NCBI GenBank assembly: GCA_028871555.1
Contig: JAGWNA010000001.1
Coordinates: forward strand, 62,001 to 126,000
Origin: Lysobacteraceae bacterium
Lineage (GTDB): Bacteria; Pseudomonadota; Gammaproteobacteria; Xanthomonadales; Rhodanobacteraceae
Length of the DNA: 64,000 bases
Direction of reading: 5' to 3'
Both the position numbers and the translations under genes were made by a program. Of this stretch, positions 8,020 through 17,371 are shown piece after piece. The notes beneath the pieces were generated by a model, which was not told where the DNA came from, made no database searches, and saw only the letters and a list, made by a program, of their open reading frames with translations. Positions within the stretch are counted from its first letter, which is position 1. Each line of letters opens with the position of its first letter.

Positions 8020-9762
8020 CTACAGTATCCGCCGCCACACTACTTCGATGGCAAGAGCGCGCGCCAAGGCACGATCATCCGGCAACTGGGCGAGATCGAG
8101 CAGCGGGTCCATGCGCCACTCTCCGGGCAGCAGCGTGCGGTATCGTTGCAACAACGCGGGTGCAGCGCGAATGTTCCGCAGGCGCCGGCGGGCGGCATTG
8201 ATTAGCGGCCGCAGCCGCACCGGACGAGCACACGCCGTCCACTCGGCCAGCCGTGCCCGCCAATCCGGCCCGGCATCAAAGCTAAAGCCATAGGCCGAAG
8301 ACTGCGCGGCGACAGCCGGATGCAACGCCGCTATCAGGCGGCTTTCCAAGGCACCTGCATCCTTCCAGCGCAGCGGCACCCGGAGTGCCAGGCGTACGAA
8401 AGCCAGATCCACCAGTGGCGTCGTGTAGTACCCGTGCCGCACCGCTACGCTGTTGTTGACGCTCATCCAATAGTGGCAGCGGAACAATGGGTAGAGAAGC
8501 TCGACCTGCGCGCGCGCGAGGCGTCCGCGCGCGCGACGTCCGTTCCCGGCCGTGGACATGCCAACGGTATTCCGCATCGACGCGGCAAGTCGCGCCTCAT
8601 AGTTCGCCAAGCCATCGGGCTCGCGAAAGGCACCTCGACTGAAACCGCGGTAGAAAGCCCTCACGATGTCGCGTGCATGGAACGCACGATCCGGAAGGTG
8701 GAAGAAGTTGCGGAAGATCTCGCCACCACCGCCATTGAGCGCGATGCGCCCGTCGGCGGTTTGCTGCAAGCGGGTGAGGTGGTCGGCGCCCGGATCATGG
8801 ATACCGTCGTTGGGCAGGCCGTCGAAGAACAGCGCGCTCTGCTCCAGTGATTCGAGGTCCGGCATCGGCCGGCCCTTATCCATCATGCCTTTGTCGATGG
8901 CTTCAAGTTCGAGGCCGGCCGCACCCGCCACCGCTTTCGCTATCGCCACATCGGCGGAGTCGGCATCGCCATACACGAACAGCCGCGGCTGCACGCCTGC
9001 CGCGAGCATCCCCGCCACAATCAGGCGTGAATCGAACCCGCCCGACAGAGCCGCGTTGACCCGGCCCGGAAAGGCTGCAGCCACCTCGTTCGAAACCGTA
9101 CGCAGATGTTCGGCGACAGCTCCGACCGCCGCATCCAGCGAGGCAAACCCGGCGTCGTGCAAGCCAAACCCGTCGGGAAAGCGCTGCCACGTCCGCCGAC
9201 GCCGCAAATCCTGGACGTGACCGAGAGGAAGCAGATCGACCCCGCGCGCCACCGAATGACAAGAATGCGAAGCGCCCACCAGCACGTATTCGATTGCCGA
9301 GGCCGCGTCAACCTCGGCGCGCTGCAGATAGGCGCAGGCTGCAAGCCAGCTGGTACTGAAAAAGCAACGATCCGTACTAGCGTAAATACGCACAAACCCC
9401 AACGCGTCATTCAGCAGCCAGGTGTGTTCGCCAGCGTCGAGGAACAGCGCAAAATTGCCGCGCAATGCGCCTTCTTCCAGCCGCCCGGTTGCGTGGACTT
9501 CATCAAGCAGCGCCACCAGCGCCTGGCGACCAAAATGGCCGCGAAACCACAGCGGACCGACGCAACAGGCGCTACCCGATGACGTCTCGACCGCGCAGTC
9601 CTCGACCTGCTGCTGCCCCGGGCAGCCCCAGGCGACAACGCTACCGCCGTTCCACTCGATTCGCCGGGCACGGAAAAACCCCTGACGCTCAAACGAACGT
9701 TCCGCTCGGGCTTCGCCTTCGGCGTCGCCACTCGCAAGCAAAATCGACAGAGCATTCAGCAT
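8020..9762 (-). CDS. asparagine synthase-like protein lacking glutaminase cysteine
   Basis: A 580-residue homologue of asparagine synthetase B. The ATP-pyrophosphatase half is recognisable from ALSGGFDSRL (SGGFDS at 240-245), which binds ATP/PPi. The N-terminal half keeps the general fold signature (RGNFALFLDA, LLNDALGFVRIY) but begins MLNALS, so the catalytic Cys at position 2 of true glutamine amidotransferases is absent. It should therefore not hydrolyse glutamine and may use another amine donor, or act as an adenylating amide-forming enzyme, as many such paralogues in surface-polysaccharide clusters are thought to do. AGGGA lies 8 bases before the ATG. It stands alone, convergent with the acyltransferase and divergent from the pyruvyl transferase. 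Confidence 0.75.
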   Translation of the reverse strand: MLNALSILLASGDAEGEARAERSFERQGFFRARRIEWNGGSVVAWGCPGQQQVEDCAVETSSGSACCVGPLWFRGHFGRQALVALLDEVHATGRLEEGALRGNFALFLDAGEHTWLLNDALGFVRIYASTDRCFFSTSWLAACAYLQRAEVDAASAIEYVLVGASHSCHSVARGVDLLPLGHVQDLRRRRTWQRFPDGFGLHDAGFASLDAAVGAVAEHLRTVSNEVAAAFPGRVNAALSGGFDSRLIVAGMLAAGVQPRLFVYGDADSADVAIAKAVAGAAGLELEAIDKGMMDKGRPMPDLESLEQSALFFDGLPNDGIHDPGADHLTRLQQTADGRIALNGGGGEIFRNFFHLPDRAFHARDIVRAFYRGFSRGAFREPDGLANYEARLAASMRNTVGMSTAGNGRRARGRLARAQVELLYPLFRCHYWMSVNNSVAVRHGYYTTPLVDLAFVRLALRVPLRWKDAGALESRLIAALHPAVAAQSSAYGFSFDAGPDWRARLAEWTACARPVRLRPLINAARRRLRNIRAAPALLQRYRTLLPGEWRMDPLLDLAQLPDDRALARALAIEVVWRRIL

Positions 9763-10070
9763 GAGCCCGATCCCTGAGCGCTTGCAGTATCAATCTGCAG
9801 TTCAAGCCGCATGTTCATGGAATATTCCACCACCAAGCACAGCCGGGCAAATGAACGCCCATTAGCGACAACCGGTCAACCGTGAGCCGGGCAAACGCGC
9901 CTATCTCTGCGGACGGACAACCCTGCATCCCACCAATCATTGACGATTTGAACGGCCCCGCCCAGACTTCTCCTTGCGATCACGGAAATCGACGTCACTC
10001 CGTCAGCCCATGCAAGCCATCTGCGGTTGAGCCTGAAAATCCGCTGCGATCACGAAGAACGCGTGCCGCC
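9763..10070. other. divergent intergenic region
   Basis: The 308-bp gap between the asparagine synthase-like gene and the pyruvyl transferase must contain two divergent promoters. A TTGACG at 9940-9945 could be a -35 element, but no good -10 follows it. A frame extending the pyruvyl transferase upstream crosses this gap without conserved sequence. Nothing else is recognisable. Confidence 0.35.
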
Positions 10071-10973
10071 ATGAAGCTCTATTATTACATCGACAAGCGC
10101 GGAAACTTTGGTGATGACCTGAACCCCTGGTTATGGTCAAAGCTGATACCCGGCCTGATCGACAATGACGACTCCGAGATCTTTGTTGGCATAGGGACAT
10201 TGCTGAACAACAACATTCCAGCACGCCCCCACAAGATAATATTCGGATCGGGTGCAGGTTATGGCTCCGCCTTGCCAACCGTGGACGAAAAATGGAAGTT
10301 CTACTGCGTCCGTGGCCCCATAACCGCCGCGAGACTCGGGCTCCCCGGCGAATATGCGATAACGGACCCCGCGGCGCTGGTTCCCACCGTGTTCCGTGCC
10401 AATGATTTGAAACGATCCGGCATCGCGTTCATCCCTCACCACCAGAGCGCGTGGAACCTCGACTGGGAGAGTATCTGTCGGGACGTTGGCATACGCTACA
10501 TCGACCCGAGAAAGGATGTCGACACCGTACTCGGGGAGATATCCGGATCCTCAGCCATTATCACCGAGGCCATGCACGGCGCCATCCTGGCGGACTCGTT
10601 CAGAATACCCTGGATGCCGGTCGTGCTGTACGACCATATCCTCCAGCCAAAGTGGCATGACTGGACTGGATCACTTTCTATGGAATACGCCCCCACCGAA
10701 TTGAAGGGCGTGTGGAACCCGGATTACAACTACTCCAAACTGGACCGCGTTAAAATCATTGCCAAGCGATCCCTTGGCAAGATCGGGGTTGACTCCACAA
10801 CCTGGACACCAGCGCCCCTCAGGAGCACAAACAGGGAAATCGAAAGTTTCACCAGACAGTTCGATCGAATGACCAGAAGCCCCTCGCTGACGCTGAGCAA
10901 GGACAGTGTCTTCGATGAAGTCTCGAGCCGTCTTGTGGAGAAGCTTGAGCAGCTCAAGGCGGACTTCTCCTGA
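10071..10973 (+). CDS. polysaccharide pyruvyl transferase family protein
   Basis: A 300-residue protein of the polysaccharide pyruvyl transferase family, which adds pyruvate ketals to sugars of exopolysaccharides using phosphoenolpyruvate. Typical features are the N-terminal YYYIDKRGNFGDDLNPWLW, the GIGTLLN block, the FGSGAG loop, the VRGPITAARLGL segment and the late EAMHGAILADSFRIPW motif with its conserved His. The ATG at 10071 is chosen because it directly precedes the family N-terminus; the longer frame back to 9882 has no conserved sequence. Pyruvylation would add acidic groups to the polymer made by the neighbouring operon. It is transcribed towards, not with, that operon. Confidence 0.85.
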   Translation: MKLYYYIDKRGNFGDDLNPWLWSKLIPGLIDNDDSEIFVGIGTLLNNNIPARPHKIIFGSGAGYGSALPTVDEKWKFYCVRGPITAARLGLPGEYAITDPAALVPTVFRANDLKRSGIAFIPHHQSAWNLDWESICRDVGIRYIDPRKDVDTVLGEISGSSAIITEAMHGAILADSFRIPWMPVVLYDHILQPKWHDWTGSLSMEYAPTELKGVWNPDYNYSKLDRVKIIAKRSLGKIGVDSTTWTPAPLRSTNREIESFTRQFDRMTRSPSLTLSKDSVFDEVSSRLVEKLEQLKADFS

Positions 10974-11081
10974 TCCTGTACACAACAGGGCTCCGCTCTC
11001 CATGTGGGTGTGGGGTTGCAGTTTGCCCCAAGGCGTGCGTCACGCAAGCCATGGCGCCAGTGCGAGACGATCCGCCTGCAA

Positions 11082-12041
11082 CTAACTTTTCGGCGAAGAA
11101 ATCACATAACGCCCCACTGCCTTCAAAAAGCAACCAAGAGTTATGCGACGTTCCGCCAGGAGGCGACGACCGAGGGCGAGGGTGGATCGGGACCGTGTAC
11201 ACGATGCCGCGTACATCCACTGGGAAGCCAGCTTGTGCCGTGCGGCCTGCACGCCAGCAATTTCGGCTGGTGAAAGGCCGAGACCATCTTTGCCCGCCAT
11301 CAGCTTCTGCAGGATCAGGTCCGAATATTTCATGGCGTTGATCGCATTGGAAGCGCTGGTCTTGTTTGACGCATGTCGCTGCCATACGCCCAACGATTCG
11401 TCAAAATAGCCCAACCTTCCCTTCTTCTTGATGAGCTGAAGGAAAAACAGGCGATCTTCATTGAACAACAAGGTCTCGTCAAAGCCGCTCACTTCGTCGA
11501 TGCACGATTTGCGACAGGTGATGGTCATTGGAATGACGCTGCCCGCAATCATGCTGGAAAAAAGATCACCGTCCTCCAGTTCGACAAAGCCGTCTCCCAT
11601 GGCTTTCTTCGCGAGTTGCCGAAACACGGGATGATCCAGGTCGCGGGAAATGAGTTTGCCGTCGGCATCCACCACGTCACGATCACTGAAGCACGCCGCC
11701 CAGTTGGAAAACCGGGTCAACCCCGAAACCGTGCGCTCCAGAAACCTGGGGTAGATCAGGTCATCCGCATCCAGGAAAGTTATCAACTCGCCGACGGCCC
11801 TGCGGACACCATGGTTGCGTGCGGCAGCTGATCCCTGGTTCGACTGGCGCTCCAGCATGAGCGCCAATGCCGAGTGCCGTGCAAATTCTTCCACCCGCGG
11901 CGCCGTGTGATCCGTGGAGCCGTCATCGACGACGATGACCTCGTCGGGCTTGAGCGTCTGGCTCTCGACACTGGCCAGCGCGCGGACTATGAACTTGTCC
12001 GCGTTGTAGGCAGGAATGACGACAGAGATACGTGGACTCAC
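11082..12041 (-). CDS. family 2 glycosyltransferase
   Basis: A 319-residue GT-A-fold enzyme. ISVVIPAYNADKFI at the N-terminus and VIVVDDGSTD form the nucleotide-sugar site, and the metal-binding DADD is at residues 91-94. A later FNEDRLFFLQL segment fits the catalytic-base region. There is no membrane helix, so it is cytosolic or peripheral. It starts at GTG with GGAG 6 bases upstream. It is the last gene of the long leftward operon, 399 bp beyond the flippase. The sugar transferred cannot be told from sequence. Confidence 0.85.
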   Translation of the reverse strand: MSPRISVVIPAYNADKFIVRALASVESQTLKPDEVIVVDDGSTDHTAPRVEEFARHSALALMLERQSNQGSAAARNHGVRRAVGELITFLDADDLIYPRFLERTVSGLTRFSNWAACFSDRDVVDADGKLISRDLDHPVFRQLAKKAMGDGFVELEDGDLFSSMIAGSVIPMTITCRKSCIDEVSGFDETLLFNEDRLFFLQLIKKKGRLGYFDESLGVWQRHASNKTSASNAINAMKYSDLILQKLMAGKDGLGLSPAEIAGVQAARHKLASQWMYAASCTRSRSTLALGRRLLAERRITLGCFLKAVGRYVISSPKS

Positions 12042-12440
12042 GGGCTTCTCCAGGCACGCTGACTTCGATCAATGGCGGCATATGGGTCGCTGATGGCACG
12101 GACCCTCCGGCTCATCCCGCGACACGCATTTCATTCGCAAGTTCCCGCACCAATGGTCCAATCCGCCAGCTTGCACAGCCCGCACCAAGGCGCCCCTTTT
12201 GGCGATAGGCACCCAGGTAGAACAGCGCGAAATACAACTGCGCCCATCGTTGCGCAGGTCGCCCCTTCGACTCGCCTTGGCCACGACCTGCTCCTGACAG
12301 CGCGCACGCCGCAGCCGCCGGATGCCCGAGTTCTGCCTCGGCAAAGGCCTCGTCATCGCGATCCAGCTCCCCGACGCGCGGCACTTGGTGCAGGCGAAAC
12401 GCGCGTTGAGTACTGCAGCGACGTCCAGCCCGGCCACGGC
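12042..12440 (-). other. 399-bp gap, possible decayed coding remnant
   Basis: This is the only large break in the leftward operon. One leftward frame (stop at about 12112) reads with coding-like composition, including RVGELDRDDEAFAEAEL and YFALFYLGAYRQKGRLGAG. It has no start or ribosome site of its own and no family I recognise. It could be the tail of a lost transferase-type gene or simply GC-rich non-coding DNA. Confidence 0.25.
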
Positions 12441-13922
12441 CTAGCCACGCACCAAGTAGTAACGCGAGAAAACACGGGAAACGACCCGCTTGAGCTCGTC
12501 CAGCAAAGGGTGGCGCGCGAGCACGAGGGCCAGCAACCACCCCGCACCACCTCCGACGAGAGCCAACGCAAACGTCATGAGCATGTGTCGCGCCATGAAG
12601 TCAGGCCAAAGGACCACCACTGCCGGTACGGCACAGGCACCCAGCGTGGCCACGATGCTCGGAACCAGTGCCCTGGCGCACTTGCGGACTGCCAGCGCGT
12701 CGTAAATCCGCATATTGCGGTAATACAGCACGGTAGCAATGATGTAGACAAGAACCTGTGAAGCCGCGACCGCCGTGACACCATAAAAGGCTGCGCCGAC
12801 GGTAATGCCGACCCTGGCGGTTTGATATTGAACCTCCACGCGGGTCACCGCCCTTACCCGCCCCAGCGCAACCAGGAACCGGTTGCACTGGAACATCAGT
12901 GTCCCGATGAATGCGGCGAAACACAGCCAACGCATCAGCGGAACCGCCGCGTCCCATTGATCGCCGAACAGGATGTTGATGATCGGATAAGCGAGAATGA
13001 CGCCGCATGCAAAAAACGGCCAGCTGATCCCGGTCGTGTAAACCAGCACCTTCAAGAACAGCTCCGGCGCCGTGGCGTGCTCGCGGTGCTCGCGCGCAAA
13101 CGCGGGAAAGGAAACCGCCCCGATCGCACCAAGCACGTTGGTGCGGTACATGTTGACCACGCCGTATCCCCGCGAAAACAATCCGGCATCCGTCATGCCC
13201 AGCATCCTGCCGATCACCAGGTTGGCGGACTGGTCGCCCAGCTGGCTTGCCAGGTCCGAAACCGTCCGGTTGGAGCCAAAATGCAGCACGCTCTTCCAAT
13301 GGCTGAAACTCACTCCCTTCACACGGTATTGCCAGCCCCAAACCGCACAGCCAACGATCATTACCAGAATGCCAGCCAGCGCCGACCATGCCATGCTCAT
13401 GTATGAAAACCCGGCATAGGCAAGAGCAACCGCGGTGCTGCTGCGCACGACGGATTCGCCGATGCGTATCTTCGTCAGCTTCCCGAACTCCATGTCGCGC
13501 CTCAACAAGGCCATGGTGGTAGTGCCGAACGGCAGCAGAAAGAATACGGCACCCAGAACCCGCAACACCCGCGTCACGCCGATATCGGCATAGAACGCCC
13601 CGACCGCGCCACTGGTCGCGACGATGAGCCCGCCAAGACACCATGCAATGACCAGGTTCACCGTGAAGACGGTGCGTACCAGCGACTCATCAAGAATCGG
13701 CGCCTGCACCACGTATTCGCTGACCCCGAAGTCGCGCAGCATGTGAACCAGGGCAACCAGGCCGGCCGCGATCGAAAACACACCGACTTCCGAAGGAGTG
13801 AGGAGCCGGCTGATGATCGTGACCGAGCCGAAGCTGAAGACCAGGGCGACGAACTGCTGGACGAACGACAGCGACAGCGCCCTGCGCACGCCGTTTCCCT
13901 GTTGTTGGCTCTTATTGGTCAC
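12441..13922 (-). CDS. Wzx-type polysaccharide flippase
   Basis: A 493-residue polytopic membrane protein of the MOP/PST superfamily, which flips lipid-linked oligosaccharide units across the inner membrane. The N-terminal SLSFVQQFVALVFSFGSV and IISRLLTPSEVGVFSIAAG are diagnostic (the RLLTPSEVGVF loop is shared by Wzx/PST proteins), and 12-14 hydrophobic segments can be counted. The GTG start is preceded by a GAGG-containing stretch. It lies between the methyltransferase and the GT2 in the operon. Together with the O-ligase-like polymerase and the chain-length protein it makes the locus look Wzx/Wzy-dependent. Confidence 0.9.
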   Translation of the reverse strand: MTNKSQQQGNGVRRALSLSFVQQFVALVFSFGSVTIISRLLTPSEVGVFSIAAGLVALVHMLRDFGVSEYVVQAPILDESLVRTVFTVNLVIAWCLGGLIVATSGAVGAFYADIGVTRVLRVLGAVFFLLPFGTTTMALLRRDMEFGKLTKIRIGESVVRSSTAVALAYAGFSYMSMAWSALAGILVMIVGCAVWGWQYRVKGVSFSHWKSVLHFGSNRTVSDLASQLGDQSANLVIGRMLGMTDAGLFSRGYGVVNMYRTNVLGAIGAVSFPAFAREHREHATAPELFLKVLVYTTGISWPFFACGVILAYPIINILFGDQWDAAVPLMRWLCFAAFIGTLMFQCNRFLVALGRVRAVTRVEVQYQTARVGITVGAAFYGVTAVAASQVLVYIIATVLYYRNMRIYDALAVRKCARALVPSIVATLGACAVPAVVVLWPDFMARHMLMTFALALVGGGAGWLLALVLARHPLLDELKRVVSRVFSRYYLVRG

Positions 13923-14035
13923 AAGGCCTCGACCTCAACTCCAGCCAAACGCCGCTCATGCGGTCACGGCGGGTGCCACAAGGCAACGCAGTCGGCATTG
14001 CGCAGCGCATCGCTCCACTCTTGTCGCGCCGTTGG

Positions 14036-14698
14036 CTATCCGCGATCCGGAACATCGAACTTCCTTGCAACGATATACACCGCTTCGCTCATGACCGGGA
14101 GCAGTCGATAGCGCCGCACTTCACGCAGGCCCGCTCCTTTCAGCCGAAGCTTGATGTTTTCATCGGTTATCGGGAACCGGGCTGAAGGCTGATTTCCCAC
14201 CCACCGTTTCAGCCTGCGCCGAACCCGTTGATAACCGGAATCGAGACTCTGATTGATGGCCGCAACCGAACGGCTGAGACCGGCCACCCCGGTCAGAAAC
14301 TGCACTTGCTGCTCAGGCGGAAAATGCATCAATACCCGTGCGCACTCCGCGCCATCGCAGACGGGTCCGCTTGGCGGGCGTTCCTTCGAGTCGGCCACCT
14401 CGCAGGTAAAGTTCCCTCCATGCGACGCCAGGCGTTGCCGTGCCACCCCCCGCATGGCCTGGAAGATGTCGAAGCCGTGCACCCGATACCCGGCATCCAG
14501 CCGTGCCTCCGCCAGTCGCCCCGTCCCGCATGGCGCATCGGCGATCGTGCCGCCTTCAGGCAACTGGGAGAAACACTTCGCGACGAGTCGCTTATCCAGA
14601 AAGTTGAACACCTGCCCCGGGATGCTCGAAAACCTGTTCCTGTCATAGTCGGCCGCAACCGTGGTGCTCTTGCAGTGCTCGTCAGGGTTCCGGCTCAT
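14036..14698 (-). CDS. class I SAM-dependent methyltransferase
   Basis: A 220-residue Rossmann-fold methyltransferase. SAM motif I is IADAPCGTGR at residues 52-61, followed by an acidic loop (GYRVHGFDIF) and CARVLMHFPPE as the post-motif helix. The ATG at 14698 is chosen over a GTG 51 bases upstream because GGGAG lies 7 bases before it. Its place in the operon suggests O-methylation of a sugar or a lipid-linked intermediate, but the substrate cannot be read from sequence. Confidence 0.8.
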   Translation of the reverse strand: MSRNPDEHCKSTTVAADYDRNRFSSIPGQVFNFLDKRLVAKCFSQLPEGGTIADAPCGTGRLAEARLDAGYRVHGFDIFQAMRGVARQRLASHGGNFTCEVADSKERPPSGPVCDGAECARVLMHFPPEQQVQFLTGVAGLSRSVAAINQSLDSGYQRVRRRLKRWVGNQPSARFPITDENIKLRLKGAGLREVRRYRLLPVMSEAVYIVARKFDVPDRG

Positions 14699-14757
14699 GC
14701 TTTGTCTCCCGGTCCCGGCATTGGATGGTTCTCGGTTCGATGCGTCCACGAGGCTGG

Positions 14758-16044
14758 TTACCGCGCCGGCGATTGGCGGCGAAAACCTTCGCCAGACGGA
14801 TTCAGGCGCAAAGCCTGATCCAGCACCCCTGCCAGCACGGCGGTCCCCTCGCGCCTTGAATATCGGGATACGACCTCCGGGCGCGCCCGCGGCGCCTGCC
14901 CTTTGCGCAGCGCAAGGACAAACTCGGACAGCTGCTGCGCGATGGCGTCCACGTCTTCCGTTGGCGCGATGACTGCGCCGCCAGCATCCCGCAACAGCGA
15001 CGCCGTGTCCCCCTCCGGCCCGGCGAGCGCGAAGACTGGCCGCCCGATGCGCAGGTACTCATAGACCTTGGCCGGTATCTGCCGATCGAACTTGCTGCCC
15101 TGAAACAGCAGCAATCCGTCCGCAGCGGCTTGCTCGACCAGCGCCTCGCCGTTACCAACGGGCGGCGCCAGGGATACGAGGTCGGCAATCCCGAGGCGGT
15201 CGATGTCCTGCTGGTAGCGGGCCTCCCAGCCACTGGCACGCAAGACCACCTTGAGCAGCGCAGGCCCCACCAGCCCGGCGCTCTTCAGGCCGGCCAGGGC
15301 ATGGAAAAAGGGCACCGGATTGCGACCCTCCGGATACAGCAAGCCGCTGTGCAACAGCATCAACGGCCGCCCCTCCGTTCGCGACGCAACGCGCGGAAGG
15401 TCGACGAAGGCCGCCTCGTCATAGCCATTGCCAATGACCGCCAGGCGTCCGCCGCGGCCAGCCTCGGGATGCCGCTCGGCACAGTCGCGCATGGCACCCG
15501 GCGTAGTGAACACGGCTCGCTTCGCGTCGCGCAGCACACGTCGCTCCCAGCGCTGCTGCGAGGCCACCGAAAAAAGATTCTGTGCCTCGACCGAGCTGGT
15601 CACCGGGTCACGGAAGTCCGCGATCCACGGCAACTTCGTGATGCCGCTCAAGGTCCGCGCAATGCAATGCGCGGTCATGATGGGGTACGTGGACCAGATC
15701 GCCTGCACCCGGTGACGATGGATCAGGCGCAACCCCTGCGCGACTGCCGCTGGCCACCACGAGGCCCAGCGATCGGGCTGCGCGAGGAACCCGGGATATT
15801 TCCCGCCGATACCGAGATGGCGACGGGCGTCAAGCGCCAATGTGCGGTATACCTCGCAGCCTTCCGGAATGACGCCAGCGGCGATGGGCGCGGTGCGCGG
15901 ATAAGCCAATGCCCGCGCCGACAACACGATGGGGTCCCATCCGAATTCCGGCAGATAGCGCGCAAAACCGAGCGTACGCAGGTGTCCGCTGCCCATCGCG
16001 GCCGGCGGGAAGTGGAACGCGATCATCAGGACGGCGCGGCCCAT
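14758..16044 (-). CDS. family 4 glycosyltransferase
   Basis: A 428-residue GT-B-fold enzyme. The N-terminal acceptor domain starts VLMIAFHFPPAAMGSGHLRT, a form common in exosortase loci. The C-terminal donor domain shows LLFQGSKFDRQIPAKVYEYL and RIGRPVFALAGPEGD, matching the nucleotide-sugar site of GT4 enzymes. The ATG at 16044 lies just one base beyond the stop of the O-ligase gene, with a GGGGCGG stretch upstream; an in-frame start 13 codons earlier is less likely. It is cytosolic and adds one sugar to the repeat unit. Confidence 0.8.
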   Translation of the reverse strand: MGRAVLMIAFHFPPAAMGSGHLRTLGFARYLPEFGWDPIVLSARALAYPRTAPIAAGVIPEGCEVYRTLALDARRHLGIGGKYPGFLAQPDRWASWWPAAVAQGLRLIHRHRVQAIWSTYPIMTAHCIARTLSGITKLPWIADFRDPVTSSVEAQNLFSVASQQRWERRVLRDAKRAVFTTPGAMRDCAERHPEAGRGGRLAVIGNGYDEAAFVDLPRVASRTEGRPLMLLHSGLLYPEGRNPVPFFHALAGLKSAGLVGPALLKVVLRASGWEARYQQDIDRLGIADLVSLAPPVGNGEALVEQAAADGLLLFQGSKFDRQIPAKVYEYLRIGRPVFALAGPEGDTASLLRDAGGAVIAPTEDVDAIAQQLSEFVLALRKGQAPRARPEVVSRYSRREGTAVLAGVLDQALRLNPSGEGFRRQSPAR

Positions 16045-16045
16045 G

Positions 16046-17368
16046 TCATCCGCCCCGGATCGGGTTGGCCAATTTGGCGGCACGCGCGCTCAAGTTCCCG
16101 GGCGTGCGCAGCTCGATCGACTGGCTGCTGCGGATCTGTTGCATGCAGAAATCCGCCAGCACCGCGGAAAGCGCCATCAGCTGCAAGCTCAGGTCGAAGT
16201 AGCTCATGGGCAGAAACGTCCCCGTCGCCATGAACGCCACCAGGGAGACTTGCAGCATGGAAGCCATGTCAAAAGCCCAGCGCAGGGCGGGAATATCGCG
16301 AGAGCGCTTTCGCACCTGACTGCAGTTTCTCCAGCTGGCGAACAGCAGCGCGGCGAACAATGCCAGCCCCAGAAAACCCTGTTCGCCCAGGACCCGGAAA
16401 TAGATGCTGTGCACCGCACGCGGGACGGCGCCTTGCGGACCGTAGCGCTCCCATGCCGGAGTGCTTTGATACACGTTGAAGCCGCCACCCAGCCATGGCC
16501 GATGCAAGGCGACGCTGGTCGAGAACTGCCACGACTGTATCCGTGTTTCGCCCGAGTCCGTCTGCTGCGCATTGCGCAGGGTTCCCATGCGGTTGGTCCA
16601 CTGCGCAGGCATGAAGTGCGCGCCAGCCAGGCCCACCACCACGATGACGAGCACCACGGCGACTCGGCCGCGGCTCTTCAGGAACAAGGCGCCTGCGACG
16701 ATAGCCAAGCCGATCAGGCCGCCGCGCGAGTAGGTGCCCAGGATCGCGATGCCGGTCAGCAGCATGCCGAGGCCCAGGCCGACACGCACGGATTTCCGGG
16801 GCGAATGCAGCTGCAGGTAACGCATGAGCGGCAAAGTCATGCACAGCGCAAGCGCCAGGGCGTTGTTGTCGGCGATGAAACTGCCCGGAGGTCCAAGCAC
16901 GTGGTTGGCGCCGCCGCGGGCCAGCGTGAAGACGCCGCCCTTGACACCGTAAAAGCCCAGTGAAACCACGATCATCCATACCAGCCAGTGCAGGCGCTCG
17001 CGGCTGTTGACCAGGATCAGGGTGACAAACACCATGACCATGACCTTGGCGAACTCCTGCAACTTGATCCATGCCGAATCCGGTATCAGCGCGTAGAACG
17101 TGGTCAGCCCTGTCCACAACAGGAACATCAGCAACAACACGCTGACCGCCGACCACGGAATCCTCTTGCTGTCCCTGCTGAACAACAGGCCGGCAGCAGT
17201 GACGATCGCCACCATATACACCCAGGGAAAGGTGACCGCAAAGCCATAGCACAAACGATGCGGGTTCATGTAGCCAAGCCACGACCACACGAGCAGCCCG
17301 ATGTATGGCCGCATCAGGATGCAGGGAAGCGTTCCGAACACGAACAGGGCCAGGACGATGTCGCGCAT
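16046..17368 (-). CDS. exosortase A-associated O-ligase-like polymerase (TIGR03097 type)
   Basis: A 440-residue membrane protein with about ten helices. It starts MRDIVLALFVFGTLP and carries LVWSWLGYMNPHRLCYGFA, the hallmark N-terminus of the probable O-glycosylation ligase family found in exosortase A loci. The periplasmic loop of the Wzy/WaaL fold is visible: LHRPWLGGGFNVYQ, then RAVHSIYFRVLGEQGFLGL, whose His and Arg residues are typical of this superfamily. It may polymerise the lipid-linked repeat (Wzy role) or attach glycans to protein. In this operon, with a flippase and chain-length protein, polymerisation is the simpler view. Confidence 0.85.
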   Translation of the reverse strand: MRDIVLALFVFGTLPCILMRPYIGLLVWSWLGYMNPHRLCYGFAVTFPWVYMVAIVTAAGLLFSRDSKRIPWSAVSVLLLMFLLWTGLTTFYALIPDSAWIKLQEFAKVMVMVFVTLILVNSRERLHWLVWMIVVSLGFYGVKGGVFTLARGGANHVLGPPGSFIADNNALALALCMTLPLMRYLQLHSPRKSVRVGLGLGMLLTGIAILGTYSRGGLIGLAIVAGALFLKSRGRVAVVLVIVVVGLAGAHFMPAQWTNRMGTLRNAQQTDSGETRIQSWQFSTSVALHRPWLGGGFNVYQSTPAWERYGPQGAVPRAVHSIYFRVLGEQGFLGLALFAALLFASWRNCSQVRKRSRDIPALRWAFDMASMLQVSLVAFMATGTFLPMSYFDLSLQLMALSAVLADFCMQQIRSSQSIELRTPGNLSARAAKLANPIRGG

Positions 17369-17371
17369 GCG

